From Bergeyella sp. (GTDB lineage: Bacteria > Bacteroidota > Bacteroidia > Flavobacteriales > Weeksellaceae), in assembly GCA_030263285.1 (NCBI GenBank), contig SZYB01000001.1, positions 618,911 through 682,910 on the forward strand: a DNA stretch of 64,000 nt. Direction: 5' to 3'. Below are positions 1 to 8,076 of this stretch, one piece after another (the stretch's first letter is position 1; every line of letters starts with the position of its first letter). The notes under the pieces are model-generated. The model worked only from the letters and a program-made list of their open reading frames with translations, had not been told where the DNA came from and did not search any database. Made by a program: the position numbers and the translations under genes.

Positions 1-455
1 ACAAGGTGATTCCCATCCTTATCCTCCACATATACCGTATCTTTTGTGTACATTCTGTTTGTATTTTTATCCCAAAAAATAGACTTTGTGGTAAAAGTGG
101 TTCCCTCACTTGTTCTTATTTTCACATGGTTTTTAGCGTGATATAGGTTTTTCTTATCGTATAATATAGCATAACCAGCCCATACTTTACCCGGAATTTT
201 AGGATTTTTCTTATCAAAATATTCCAGATAAAATCCCTTTTTTACCTCCGTATAGGGAGAATCTATGTACTCGTATTTCTCTATGACAGGAGCCTTCAAA
301 CTAAGAATTATATTTCCGGAGTCCCTCTGTATTACTGATGTATTATAAAGTGTCTGAGAAGGAAAAAACTTTTTTTTAGTACTGTTTTTCTCAGGGGGAT
401 TTTCACAAGAAAAAAAACCAAAAAAAACCAAAAAAAACCAAAGGCTTCTACACAT
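1..455 (-). CDS. lptC: LPS export periplasmic lipoprotein LptC (C-terminus cut by window edge)
   Basis: This frame begins with ATG at 455 and stays open to the window edge, giving about 151 residues. The N-terminus is a lipoprotein signal: MCRSLW, then a Phe/Val/Gly-rich stretch and the lipobox-like FGFFSC. Downstream are segments typical of LptC in Bacteroidota (SQTLYNTSVIQRDSG, LKAPVIEKYEY, KGFYLEYFD, VWAGYAILYDKKNLYHAKNHV). LptC would be an inner-membrane-anchored periplasmic protein that passes lipopolysaccharide from LptBFG to LptA. The beta-barrel gene at 482-1777 lies 26 bp upstream on the same strand, so the two are probably cotranscribed. The signal-peptide codons contain a 10-bp tandem repeat (separate entry). 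The family call rests on my reading of the translated segment. Confidence 0.75.
   Translation of the reverse strand, partial: MCRSLWFFLVFFGFFSCENPPEKNSTKKKFFPSQTLYNTSVIQRDSGNIILSLKAPVIEKYEYIDSPYTEVKKGFYLEYFDKKNPKIPGKVWAGYAILYDKKNLYHAKNHVKIRTSEGTTFTTKSIFWDKNTNRMYTKDTVYVEDKDGNHL
411..440. repeat. Three perfect 10-bp tandem repeats in the lptC signal-peptide codons
   Basis: Three consecutive copies of AAAAAAACCA (TGGTTTTTTT on the coding strand) encode the Phe/Val/Gly-rich hydrophobic core of the lipoprotein signal. The unit length is not a multiple of three, so gain or loss of one copy would shift the frame before the lipobox cysteine. Confidence 0.9.
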
Positions 456-481
456 CTGGATTTTCTTTTACAAACTCATTA

Positions 482-1777
482 CTAGTCATACTGAACTTTC
501 CTGAACCATAAATCTGCAAAGTTAATTCCCACTTTTAGATTAACAAAAGTTTGCCTCACAAGATTATTTTGCAAAGATCCTCTCTGCCCTATCTCTATGC
601 CCAGATCAAGGTAACTTAATTTATTGATATTTGCATTGGCAAAAGGCAAAGAAGCCCCCCCGGTAATCGCAAACTCATTGACTAGCGAAGGACTCGTAGA
701 GCCCTTGGGAATTATTCTCAGACTGCCCTTCTGGTAATAAACCCCATATCTGTAAACCACTCTGGAAAAATAATTTCTAAAGTTATTTACACTGGGCAAT
801 ATCCATCCACCAAAAGAAAATTTATATGCGTCCTGATACTGAAATGGCTTACTAAGAAACCAAATCGTCTCTCCTTTTTTATAGTCAAACTGGGTAGATA
901 AAAACCAATGTAAATCTTTCCCGTATCCTACCCCTACAGAAGCTTCCATAGGGAAATATCCTTTTCCACCATATTCTTTACTATCCAAAATAGTCTGAGA
1001 TTTTTTGGTTCCGTCACCTATATAATAATAGGTGCTATTGGTGTATTGGGTCGTGACGGTGCCAAGATTACCAAAAGTATATGTACCTCCCAGCGTAAGT
1101 TTTTTGTCTTTAGACAGTTTTCTTTGGTAAATCCCTCCTGCCGTAAAATTATAAGCTAAAATTTTGGTAGAATTCTCATAACCATTTACCAAATCCGCCG
1201 AAGAATAAGATAACTCTTCCGTATCACTGATCCTTCCAAAATAGGTATTTGATCTCAGCCCCAGAGAAATATCCTCATTTATTTTGAAAGATAAAGCCCC
1301 CTGAACTATAGATATAGAACCTTTCCCCATAAATCTATTGATGGAAGTCGTATTTTCATCTATCTGATCTTTGGTTACAATAGTATACATTTTCGAGCTA
1401 TAAGGCTGAAATCTCACCCCAAACTTCATGCTTTTTGATAAGGGAAAGGCAAGAGATACATTCGATAAATAAACAGACTTTTTGGCAAGAGAATTATTTT
1501 GATAATTCGTTCTAAGAAAATTGTTTTCATTAGTGCCCTCTATAGAAAAAGAAGTGAGTCCAAAATTTTGGTTTGCAGCAGAATTAGCAAAATTAAATTT
1601 ATTATTAAGATCATTAACATAAGCGGTGGATATTCCCCCCATTGCACCTATGTCTATTGTATTATCGTACTTCTCATCGCCTATTCCGTACACTGCATAA
1701 GGAGAATTGCCTATAGTCTGGGCTTGAGTAAGAAGACAAGTCCCGATTATCGTTGACAGCAGTGATAATTTTTTCAT
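482..1777 (-). CDS. Outer-membrane beta-barrel protein (putative transporter/porin-like)
   Basis: A 431-residue protein with a clear Sec signal peptide (MKKLSLLSTIIGTCLLTQAQ) followed by alternating aromatic/polar segments and Gly-rich turns, as expected of a beta-barrel. The mature start, IGNSPYAVYGIGD, resembles a family of Bacteroidota outer-membrane proteins encoded beside lptC. The C-terminus (FVNLKVGINFADLWFRKVQYD) contains strand-like segments. It starts at 1777 and ends 26 bp before lptC, so an operon is likely. The substrate is unknown. The barrel assignment is firm; any narrower function would be a guess. Confidence 0.65.
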   Translation of the reverse strand: MKKLSLLSTIIGTCLLTQAQTIGNSPYAVYGIGDEKYDNTIDIGAMGGISTAYVNDLNNKFNFANSAANQNFGLTSFSIEGTNENNFLRTNYQNNSLAKKSVYLSNVSLAFPLSKSMKFGVRFQPYSSKMYTIVTKDQIDENTTSINRFMGKGSISIVQGALSFKINEDISLGLRSNTYFGRISDTEELSYSSADLVNGYENSTKILAYNFTAGGIYQRKLSKDKKLTLGGTYTFGNLGTVTTQYTNSTYYYIGDGTKKSQTILDSKEYGGKGYFPMEASVGVGYGKDLHWFLSTQFDYKKGETIWFLSKPFQYQDAYKFSFGGWILPSVNNFRNYFSRVVYRYGVYYQKGSLRIIPKGSTSPSLVNEFAITGGASLPFANANINKLSYLDLGIEIGQRGSLQNNLVRQTFVNLKVGINFADLWFRKVQYD

Positions 1778-1893
1778 CCCGTAGTATAAAAACAGAGGGC
1801 AAATATCCTAAATTATACCGAAAGCAGAAAATTTGGCCTCGTTAAATTTTGTGTAACAAAGGTATTTATCCATAACAAAAAACTTAAATTTGC

Positions 1894-1901
1894 TACGTTT
1901 G
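1894..1901 (+). promoter_or_regulatory. Candidate Bacteroidota -7 promoter element for holB
   Basis: TACGTTTG fits the TAnnTTTG consensus of Bacteroidota sigma factor promoters. It lies 10 bp before the holB ATG, so the mRNA would be almost leaderless. No clear -33 TTTG is seen. Confidence 0.4.
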
Positions 1902-1911
1902 AATCCAAATA

Positions 1912-3027
1912 ATGAACTGGGAAGATATAATAGGGCAGGAAGAGCTCAAAAAGCAACTGATACAGGCGGTGGACAGTCACAGATTGGGACATTCTCTGCT
2001 CTTTAGCGGAGAAGAAGGGTATGGAGTTTTTCCCTTGGTTTTAGCTCTTTGTAAAGCATTGTTGTTTAAAAAAAATCTCAAGACAAAGGTCGGAAACAGT
2101 CCATTGCATCACCTGGACTTACACCTGAGTTTTCCCGTATATGCACAGGATAAAAAAAATCTCTCAGAAAATTTTATCCAACAATTCAGACAGCTCGCTT
2201 TGGAGTCTCCTTATTTTGATTTTAAAGACTGGACGCAGATACTGGACGCAGAAAATAAACAATTCTCTATCTCGGTGGAAGATATCCGTTACATTTCTGA
2301 AAAAATGCATCTCAAAAGCTTTGAAGGGGGACCTAAAATACTGGTAATATGGCGTGCCGATAAAATGAACGAAAAAGCGGCTAATAAATTTTTAAAATTC
2401 TTGGAAGAACCTCCTAAAGATACTTTCGTTCTACTCACGGCGCCCAGTTCCACGGATTTTCTCCCTACTATCCTTTCCAGAACACAAGTGTACGAAGTGC
2501 CAAGAATCACAGACCTGGCGCTGGAAAAAGCACTAAAAAACACCCAAAATACAAACTCTGAAAATTCACAAACACTGCTCTACCAAGCCCAAGGAAATTG
2601 GAATACACTGCAGAAAATTCTGAACTCGGAGAGCCATGATGAAGAGTTTCGGACTTATTTTACCCAGTGGGTACGAGACGCCTTTATGGTCAAATCCCAA
2701 CCCAGACGCCTAAAGAACATCATGGACTGGGCTGCACTGGTCTCTTCGTGGAACAAAGAAAAACAAAAGGATTTCTTGGATTACTGCATTGAGATTTTTC
2801 GTCTTGCCTTACTGGAAAACTACGCTCTGGATACACTCGTTTACAAAAAAATAGATCGTCATTTTCACTGGAAAAAATTTTCTGCCTATATACACGGGGC
2901 AAACATAGAACCTATGCTCACAGAGATTTCTCTGGCAAACCTGCATCTTGTACGAAACGGAAACAGCAAGATCATCTGGACAGATCTGGGGATAAAATTG
3001 TCCAGATACCTCCATAAATCCGCATAA
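1912..3027 (+). CDS. holB: DNA polymerase III subunit delta'
   Basis: A 371-residue AAA+ clamp-loader subunit. It opens with MNWEDIIGQEELKKQL, followed by a degenerate P-loop region (SGEEGYGVFPLV) instead of GxxGxGK. This matches the usual loss of ATP binding in delta'. The sensor-like segment includes ADKMNEKAANKFLKFLEEPP, the hallmark of delta' and DnaX-like proteins, and LSRTQVYEVP follows. The zinc-finger cysteines of gamma/tau are absent. It would work in the clamp loader that places the beta clamp on DNA. It stands alone, divergent from the beta-barrel gene. Confidence 0.85.
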   Translation: MNWEDIIGQEELKKQLIQAVDSHRLGHSLLFSGEEGYGVFPLVLALCKALLFKKNLKTKVGNSPLHHLDLHLSFPVYAQDKKNLSENFIQQFRQLALESPYFDFKDWTQILDAENKQFSISVEDIRYISEKMHLKSFEGGPKILVIWRADKMNEKAANKFLKFLEEPPKDTFVLLTAPSSTDFLPTILSRTQVYEVPRITDLALEKALKNTQNTNSENSQTLLYQAQGNWNTLQKILNSESHDEEFRTYFTQWVRDAFMVKSQPRRLKNIMDWAALVSSWNKEKQKDFLDYCIEIFRLALLENYALDTLVYKKIDRHFHWKKFSAYIHGANIEPMLTEISLANLHLVRNGNSKIIWTDLGIKLSRYLHKSA

Positions 3028-3148
3028 TCCATCTTAATCTGAAACTCCCGAAGGAAAAAAATAAAAAACCGTGAAAAAAACTACAGTGCATAAAAGTACA
3101 CAATACAATTCAACTTTTAAACCCAAATTGTATCTATGTATAAAGTCT

Positions 3149-3670
3149 TTATTCCTCCGTAGATTCTTCCCGCTCTTTTGTTTTTTTTTCTCTCGCACTC
3201 GGCTTAGCCTTCTCTTCTACCGGCACATCCGACGCTACAGAGAACTCATAACTGTACTCCACGTTCCTGTGCAAACGAATAAGGGCAGAAAATCTACCTG
3301 TTCTCTTTATCGTATTTCCAGGAATTTTGATGTACTTCTTATCTATCTTCACGCCTGCTTTTGCAAGAGCTTCGGCAATATCAGAATTATTAACGGATCC
3401 GAATAATTTATCCCCGGTCCCTACTTTTGCACTTATGGTTACCGGAGTTTTCTTAAGCTTTTCGACTTTTTCGTTTGCCTCACTAATGAGTTTTGCCTCC
3501 TCTTCTTTTCTAGATTCTAAAGTGGCCTCCAAAGCTGCTTTGTTTTTTGGCGTAGCCAAAACGGCAAACCCCTTAGGGAGCAGAAAGTTCCTTGCATAAC
3601 CGGGCTTTACCTTCACGGTATCAAACTCAAGTCCCAGATTTTCTACATCTTTTTTTAGAATAATTTCCAT
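3149..3670 (-). CDS. rplI: 50S ribosomal protein L9
   Basis: The chosen start is the ATG at 3670, giving MEIILKKDVENLG, the canonical L9 N-terminus. The frame is open further upstream, but that part is not L9-like. The N-domain has the GYARNFLLPKGFAV motif, then a long charged helix and the C-domain (GDKLFGSVNNSDIAEAL). Length is 173 residues; the last about 25 form a charged Lys/Glu tail (EKKTKEREESTEE) that lengthens the usual ~148-residue protein. It is the last gene of rpsF-rpsR-rplI, separated from rpsR by 123 bp. Confidence 0.95.
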   Translation of the reverse strand: MEIILKKDVENLGLEFDTVKVKPGYARNFLLPKGFAVLATPKNKAALEATLESRKEEEAKLISEANEKVEKLKKTPVTISAKVGTGDKLFGSVNNSDIAEALAKAGVKIDKKYIKIPGNTIKRTGRFSALIRLHRNVEYSYEFSVASDVPVEEKAKPSAREKKTKEREESTEE

Positions 3671-3793
3671 TTGTGTTGTTGTCCTTTGATTTAATAGCCT
3701 ACTATGGAAGTTAGGTGCTCTATCCTTACTGAATTCATCTTCAAAAACTCTGTAGCCAAGCACCAACAACTTTTGTTGATCGGAAATATGCCT

Positions 3794-4096
3794 TTATTTC
3801 AGCAAATCCGCTACATAAGGCAGCATCGCCAAATGTCTTGCCCTCTTTATGGCAGAAGAAACCTTTCTCTGATATTTAGGAGAGGTACCGGTGTATCTTC
3901 TAGGAAGAATCTTGCCCTGTTCATTTACAAACTGAAGCAAGAAACCTGCATCTTTGTAATCTACATACTTGATTCCAAACCTCTTAAATCTACAGTATTT
4001 CTTTTCTTTTTTTGTATTTATATCCAGAGGCGTTAAGAATTTCACTTCGGATTCTCCTCCGGCGGCGGCTTGTTGAGCCATTTCGTCTATAGCCAT
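3794..4096 (-). CDS. rpsR: 30S ribosomal protein S18
   Basis: A 100-residue protein whose core, [21 protein letters not shown], followed by [20 protein letters not shown]-like sequence (here [18 protein letters not shown]) and ending in [14 protein letters not shown], is diagnostic of S18. The N-terminal ~25 residues ([16 protein letters not shown]) are a short extension seen in related Bacteroidota. It lies 40 bp downstream of rpsF and is presumably cotranscribed. S6 and S18 bind each other in the 30S platform. Confidence 0.95.
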   Translation of the reverse strand: MAIDEMAQQAAAGGESEVKFLTPLDINTKKEKKYCRFKRFGIKYVDYKDAGFLLQFVNEQGKILPRRYTGTSPKYQRKVSSAIKRARHLAMLPYVADLLK

Positions 4097-4136
4097 CTTC
4101 GTCTGATTTTTTTAAAAAAATTTTAAATAAAATAAA

Positions 4137-4478
4137 TTACGCCCCAACCGATTTCTGCCTTGCTCTTCTTTCTATTGCATATTCTACCGCATACTTGTCC
4201 AGCTTGGTTGTAAGATAACGGATCACCCTCTCGTCTCTCCTATACGCCGTCTCTAGATCTTCCACCACCGAGCCTTCACCCTTGAACTCTATAAGGGTGT
4301 AAAACCCATTTTTCTTAAGCTGAATAGGATAAGCCAACTTTTTAAGTCCCCAATTTTCCTTGGCTACTATCTCACATTTGTGCGATTTTAATAAACCTTC
4401 AAACTTTTTTACTGCTTCCTCCACCTGAGCTTCAGATAGAACGGGAGTTAAGATGAAAACAGTTTCGTAATGATTCAT
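4137..4478 (-). CDS. rpsF: 30S ribosomal protein S6
   Basis: A 113-residue protein that starts [19 protein letters not shown], the typical S6 opening. [26 protein letters not shown] and [18 protein letters not shown] follow. First gene of the rpsF-rpsR-rplI ribosomal operon on the minus strand. No ssb or priB gene intervenes. Confidence 0.95.
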   Translation of the reverse strand: MNHYETVFILTPVLSEAQVEEAVKKFEGLLKSHKCEIVAKENWGLKKLAYPIQLKKNGFYTLIEFKGEGSVVEDLETAYRRDERVIRYLTTKLDKYAVEYAIERRARQKSVGA

Positions 4479-4551
4479 ATAAAAATATATATTTTAATTC
4501 TTTCTCTGTTTAAGAGCGCAAATGTATTTCTTTTTTTCTATATACACAAGT

Positions 4552-5610
4552 CTACAAAACCAGGGGCTCCTGCTGACTCAGACAATGAAAACTCCCCAGT
4601 CCCCATATAATATCTGTAGAGTCAATCCCAACTATTTTTCTATCCGGAAAACACTTGCGAATGATTTCCATTGCCTCTCTATCCTTTCTGCAACTATAGG
4701 TGGGTACCACCACCGCACTATTGCAAATATAAAAATTAGCATAGGAAGCAGGAAGCCTCTCTCCATTATAATATACAGGATCCGGCATGGGAAGTTTTAC
4801 GATATTGAGAGGGGTACCATCCAAAAAAAACATCTTTTCCAAAAGTTTCAGATTTTCCTGAAGTATAAAATAATTCTCGTCTTCTTTATTTTCCTCTACC
4901 GCTGCAAGGACTGTATTTTCATTCACGAACCTTACCATATCGTCTATATGTCCATCTGTATCATCTCCTACAATACCGTCTTCCACCCAAAAAATTTGTC
5001 TTACACCATAATATTCCTTCAAAAAAAATTCTATCTCTTTTTCATTCAATCCCTTGTTTCTATTAGGATTCAACAAGCAAGATCTGGAGGTAATCACAGT
5101 ACCCTTTCCGTTAAAATCCACAGCTCCCCCCTCCATAATAATCTCCGGACGAAACAGAGGCAGACCAAGCTCTTCCGAAATTTTTTCGGGAATTGTGTTG
5201 TCCAGAAAAAAACTTTCATGCTTTTCTCCCCAAGCGTTGAAACCCCAATCCACAATTGCCTTTTTTTTTTTCGCCCCGGGGTTGATAAGAAAGGCCGGAC
5301 CATGGTCTCTACACCACGCATCATCGGTTCTGTGGTAATAAAACTCTATATTTCTCGTGTGGATTTTTGCTCTGGAAAGATGCTCCAACGCAAAGGATTT
5401 CATCTTTTCATCCTGCACATTGATCCTCACCTTTTCTCCTTCGGCAATTGTCTTTATAAACCGAACATAAGGGGCAAATATATCATTAATTTTACCTGGC
5501 CACGATGCCTCCCTGTGTGGCCAACTCAGCCAAGTGGCTTCGTGCTTTTCCCATTCGGCAGGAAAGTAATATCCCCGAGACTTAGGGGTTTTTGTAAGGT
5601 CTATCTTCAT
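4552..5610 (-). CDS. aguA: Agmatine deiminase
   Basis: A 352-residue protein of the bacterial peptidyl-arginine deiminase/agmatine deiminase family. Visible motifs are EKHEATWLSWPH near the N-terminus, DAWCRDHGPAFL, IMEGGAVDFNGKGT, DTDGHIDDMVRF with the catalytic His/Asp, and GLGSFHCLSQQEP near the end with the nucleophile Cys343. It hydrolyses agmatine to N-carbamoylputrescine and ammonia in the cytosol. The next enzyme, aguB, is encoded 60 bp upstream on the same strand, so the pair forms a two-step putrescine route. No arginine decarboxylase is in the window. Confidence 0.9.
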   Translation of the reverse strand: MKIDLTKTPKSRGYYFPAEWEKHEATWLSWPHREASWPGKINDIFAPYVRFIKTIAEGEKVRINVQDEKMKSFALEHLSRAKIHTRNIEFYYHRTDDAWCRDHGPAFLINPGAKKKKAIVDWGFNAWGEKHESFFLDNTIPEKISEELGLPLFRPEIIMEGGAVDFNGKGTVITSRSCLLNPNRNKGLNEKEIEFFLKEYYGVRQIFWVEDGIVGDDTDGHIDDMVRFVNENTVLAAVEENKEDENYFILQENLKLLEKMFFLDGTPLNIVKLPMPDPVYYNGERLPASYANFYICNSAVVVPTYSCRKDREAMEIIRKCFPDRKIVGIDSTDIIWGLGSFHCLSQQEPLVL

Positions 5611-5670
5611 ATAATACGTAGGTTCATCTTTTAAGACTAAAAAAGTCCGGAGAAAGTCTATTCTAAAATT

Positions 5671-6546
5671 TCAATCTTCATCCAAAAACCTCTTTGTAAT
5701 AGGATTGTAAGAATCGATCCTGCGATCACGCAGGAAAGGCCAGTGTTTACGAAAAAAGTCACTTTCTCCAAGGTCTATTTCTGTCACCTCCACCTCTTCT
5801 TTGTCATGAGACCCCAAGTACAACAATTTTCCTTGTGCATTAGCCACAAAACTCCCCCCCCAAAAACTCATGGCTCCCTGCTGCTCATCCCCTACCCTAT
5901 TTACAGAAACCACAGGAACACCATTCGCTATAGCATGGGAGCGCTGAATAGTTTGCCATGCGTTGTACTGGTCCTTATTGGTTTCTTCATCCTGACCTGC
6001 CGCCCAACCGATTGCCGTAGGATAAAAAAGCACCTCCGCACCCATAAGGGCCGTGATCCTGGAAGCTTCCGGATACCACTGATCCCAACAAATAAGCACT
6101 CCTATTTTTGCAAACTTTGTGGAGAAAACTCTATATCCCAAATCTCCCGGCGTAAAGTAAAATTTTTCATAGAACGCAGGGTCGTCAGGAATATGCATTT
6201 TCCTATACTTACCAAGATAAGCACCATCTGCATCCAGTACCGCTACCGTATTATGATAAAGCCCATGCGTTCTTTTCTCAAACAGCGAGGCGATGATAAC
6301 CACCCCAAGACCTTTGGCTACTTTGCCCAATATCTCTGTAGAAGGTCCGGGAATAGACTCCGCCAGATCAAAATTATCATAATCCTCTACATCACAAAAA
6401 TACAAAGAGGTAAAAAGCTCCTGCAAACAGATGATCTGAGCCCCGGCTTTGGCCGCTTGCCCTATTTTTTCTATCGCTTTATTTAAATTCTTCGCTTTGT
6501 CTTTTTCGCAGGACATCTGAACCGTCCCCACTTTTATTCTAGACAT
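5671..6546 (-). CDS. aguB: N-carbamoylputrescine amidase
   Basis: A nitrilase-superfamily enzyme. I chose ATG at 6546 (MSRIKVGTVQMSC, 291 residues) over an in-frame ATG 27 bp upstream because the family fold begins with KVGTVQM. The catalytic triad is visible: Glu in CLQELF, Lys in KYRKMHIPDDP, and Cys in IGVLICWDQWYPE. The GGSFVANAQGKLL and VTEIDL segments agree with AguB. It cleaves N-carbamoylputrescine to putrescine, CO2 and ammonia. It precedes aguA in the same transcription unit. Confidence 0.9.
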   Translation of the reverse strand: MSRIKVGTVQMSCEKDKAKNLNKAIEKIGQAAKAGAQIICLQELFTSLYFCDVEDYDNFDLAESIPGPSTEILGKVAKGLGVVIIASLFEKRTHGLYHNTVAVLDADGAYLGKYRKMHIPDDPAFYEKFYFTPGDLGYRVFSTKFAKIGVLICWDQWYPEASRITALMGAEVLFYPTAIGWAAGQDEETNKDQYNAWQTIQRSHAIANGVPVVSVNRVGDEQQGAMSFWGGSFVANAQGKLLYLGSHDKEEVEVTEIDLGESDFFRKHWPFLRDRRIDSYNPITKRFLDED

Positions 6547-6573
6547 ACCATCCCCGTATATGTTAAGGCACAA

Positions 6574-6959
6574 AAGTAAAGTTTTTGTTTTATACTGTTC
6601 CTCTTTATTATGTTTATGTATACTCTCATATATAACGTATACGTGTATATACTCTTACGACAATGAATGCATTCTTAAGTTCAGTAATTAGTAAAAGGAA
6701 CGGAAACAGGTTAGGGATTGAAAGAAACGAATTAGAACAAATAGTACAGGGTACCCTCTTTTGCAATTAAGACGGAAGATCAAACGGTATAATTAATTGG
6801 CTAAATACATTAAAAATTACCGGTATTTTCTGCATGGTTAGGTGGTCTCCTATGTTTGGTTTATATTCTGGTATTTCCCTATTTTTCTTCAGATACCTAT
6901 AAAATAAATATAAATTGTTATCTCATTTTAAAATTTTGATGAATCGGTTTACATATTGT
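6574..6959. other. Intergenic stretch with no recognisable gene
   Basis: An AT-rich gap upstream of aguB. It includes a small palindromic patch (ACGTATACGT near 6636) and one short open frame of about 35 codons starting at 6663 that resembles nothing I know. It probably combines the aguB promoter region with decayed sequence before the permease remnant. Confidence 0.4.
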
Positions 6960-7990
6960 TTTGGCAGTACTTGCCAGGACACATTTTAATGACACATTAA
7001 AAAAGACAAAATACATCCTGCCAATGACGGAATGGTCTTTCGGTATCCGCTCATCTGCTACGGACAAGAGTCATCGTCGACCGTATTGGGGGGCTCACCT
7101 CATGGAGTCCATCACTGGGTTTGGATCTCTCTCCTGGTTTTTCAATCTAGCTTCTCGCCATATCAGGGAGAAATTTGGAACTAAAGCAGGCTCTCTAAAT
7201 ATGAATGTAATGCCCGTGAGGGTGTTTTGGCCTTGATTGAACCTGTTGGGAGCCTGTTGAGCAACACCAACTTGTCTTATCTCTGGCTTTATTTTTTTCA
7301 CCAATTTCCAGCCATTTCGGGCTTGTTTTATGTTTTTATTTATGAAGAAAAAATGTTAAAATGTTCTTTGGAGCTTTATTTCATGGTGGGAATGTTTTCC
7401 TCTTTTCTCGTCTTGTACAATTACCCAGAACTGGTAGAAATGATCAATACTTTACCCCCGATCTCGGCGGGGGTGGGATATTTATTATTTTTTATGCCCC
7501 CCTCCCAGAAGCCTATAAAACCTTATGCCATATTGCTGTCTACGTTTTTTTGCAAAGTTATTTCTTTTTCCTCTGACTTGTTTTTCCCTGACTGGCTGAC
7601 AATACAAAAAAACACCGTTAAGTTTAACCCACCCAAATCCCAGGTATAACGATTTTTTTGACCCTTCTGATGCTTGATAATCTCAGAATTAACTTCAGCT
7701 TTCCGAAATTAAGTGTGATGAAATCTAAACAAAAAGGAGGTATTCACTTTACTCGAATTTACCTTAATGGCACAAATGATGGTATCAATCGGAATAATCG
7801 ACCAGACCCGGTAATTTTTTTCCTACATCTAGTGGATTATATCCCCACTGATCGGTTCTTTTTTTTCGGATATATACCCCGGGTATCCAATACCAGTACA
7901 AATGCCATGGTCATGAAACTGCAAAGTGAAATCGGTGAATTTACTGGTATTAATCTCCTGTTTTCCTCAATTTAGAACAGTTCATCAGAA
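6960..7990 (+). pseudogene. Eroded transporter, resembles L-lactate permease (LctP)
   Basis: No frame is open for long, yet joined frames give a transporter-like protein. Around 7090-7140 is LMESITGFGS, like the LctP GxxGFG segment. At 7227-7400 are hydrophobic helices. At 7840-7970 the frame reads GYIPRVSNTSTNAMVMKLQ then SEIGEFTGINLL, very like the 'TGSNTSSNVMFMKLQ...GINP' segment of L-lactate permeases. Many stops and frame changes separate the pieces. L-lactate permease is the best match I can name from memory. The decay itself is clear. Confidence 0.5.
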
Positions 7991-8076
7991 CATGCCTCAT
8001 GCGTGTCCATCTCTGCCTGCTTAAAAAACATTAATCTTTCCCGAAAACCTCTTACTTTCTGCTTATTTCCGAAAAG

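Noticed and set aside
4522-5634. Open frame of 370 codons on the plus strand
   Set aside because: It lies antisense to aguA, whose catalytic motifs are all intact. The product is rich in Ile/Phe/Arg without any domain; a shadow frame.
5743-6486. Open frame of 247 codons on the plus strand
   Set aside because: Antisense to aguB, which is complete with its Glu-Lys-Cys triad.
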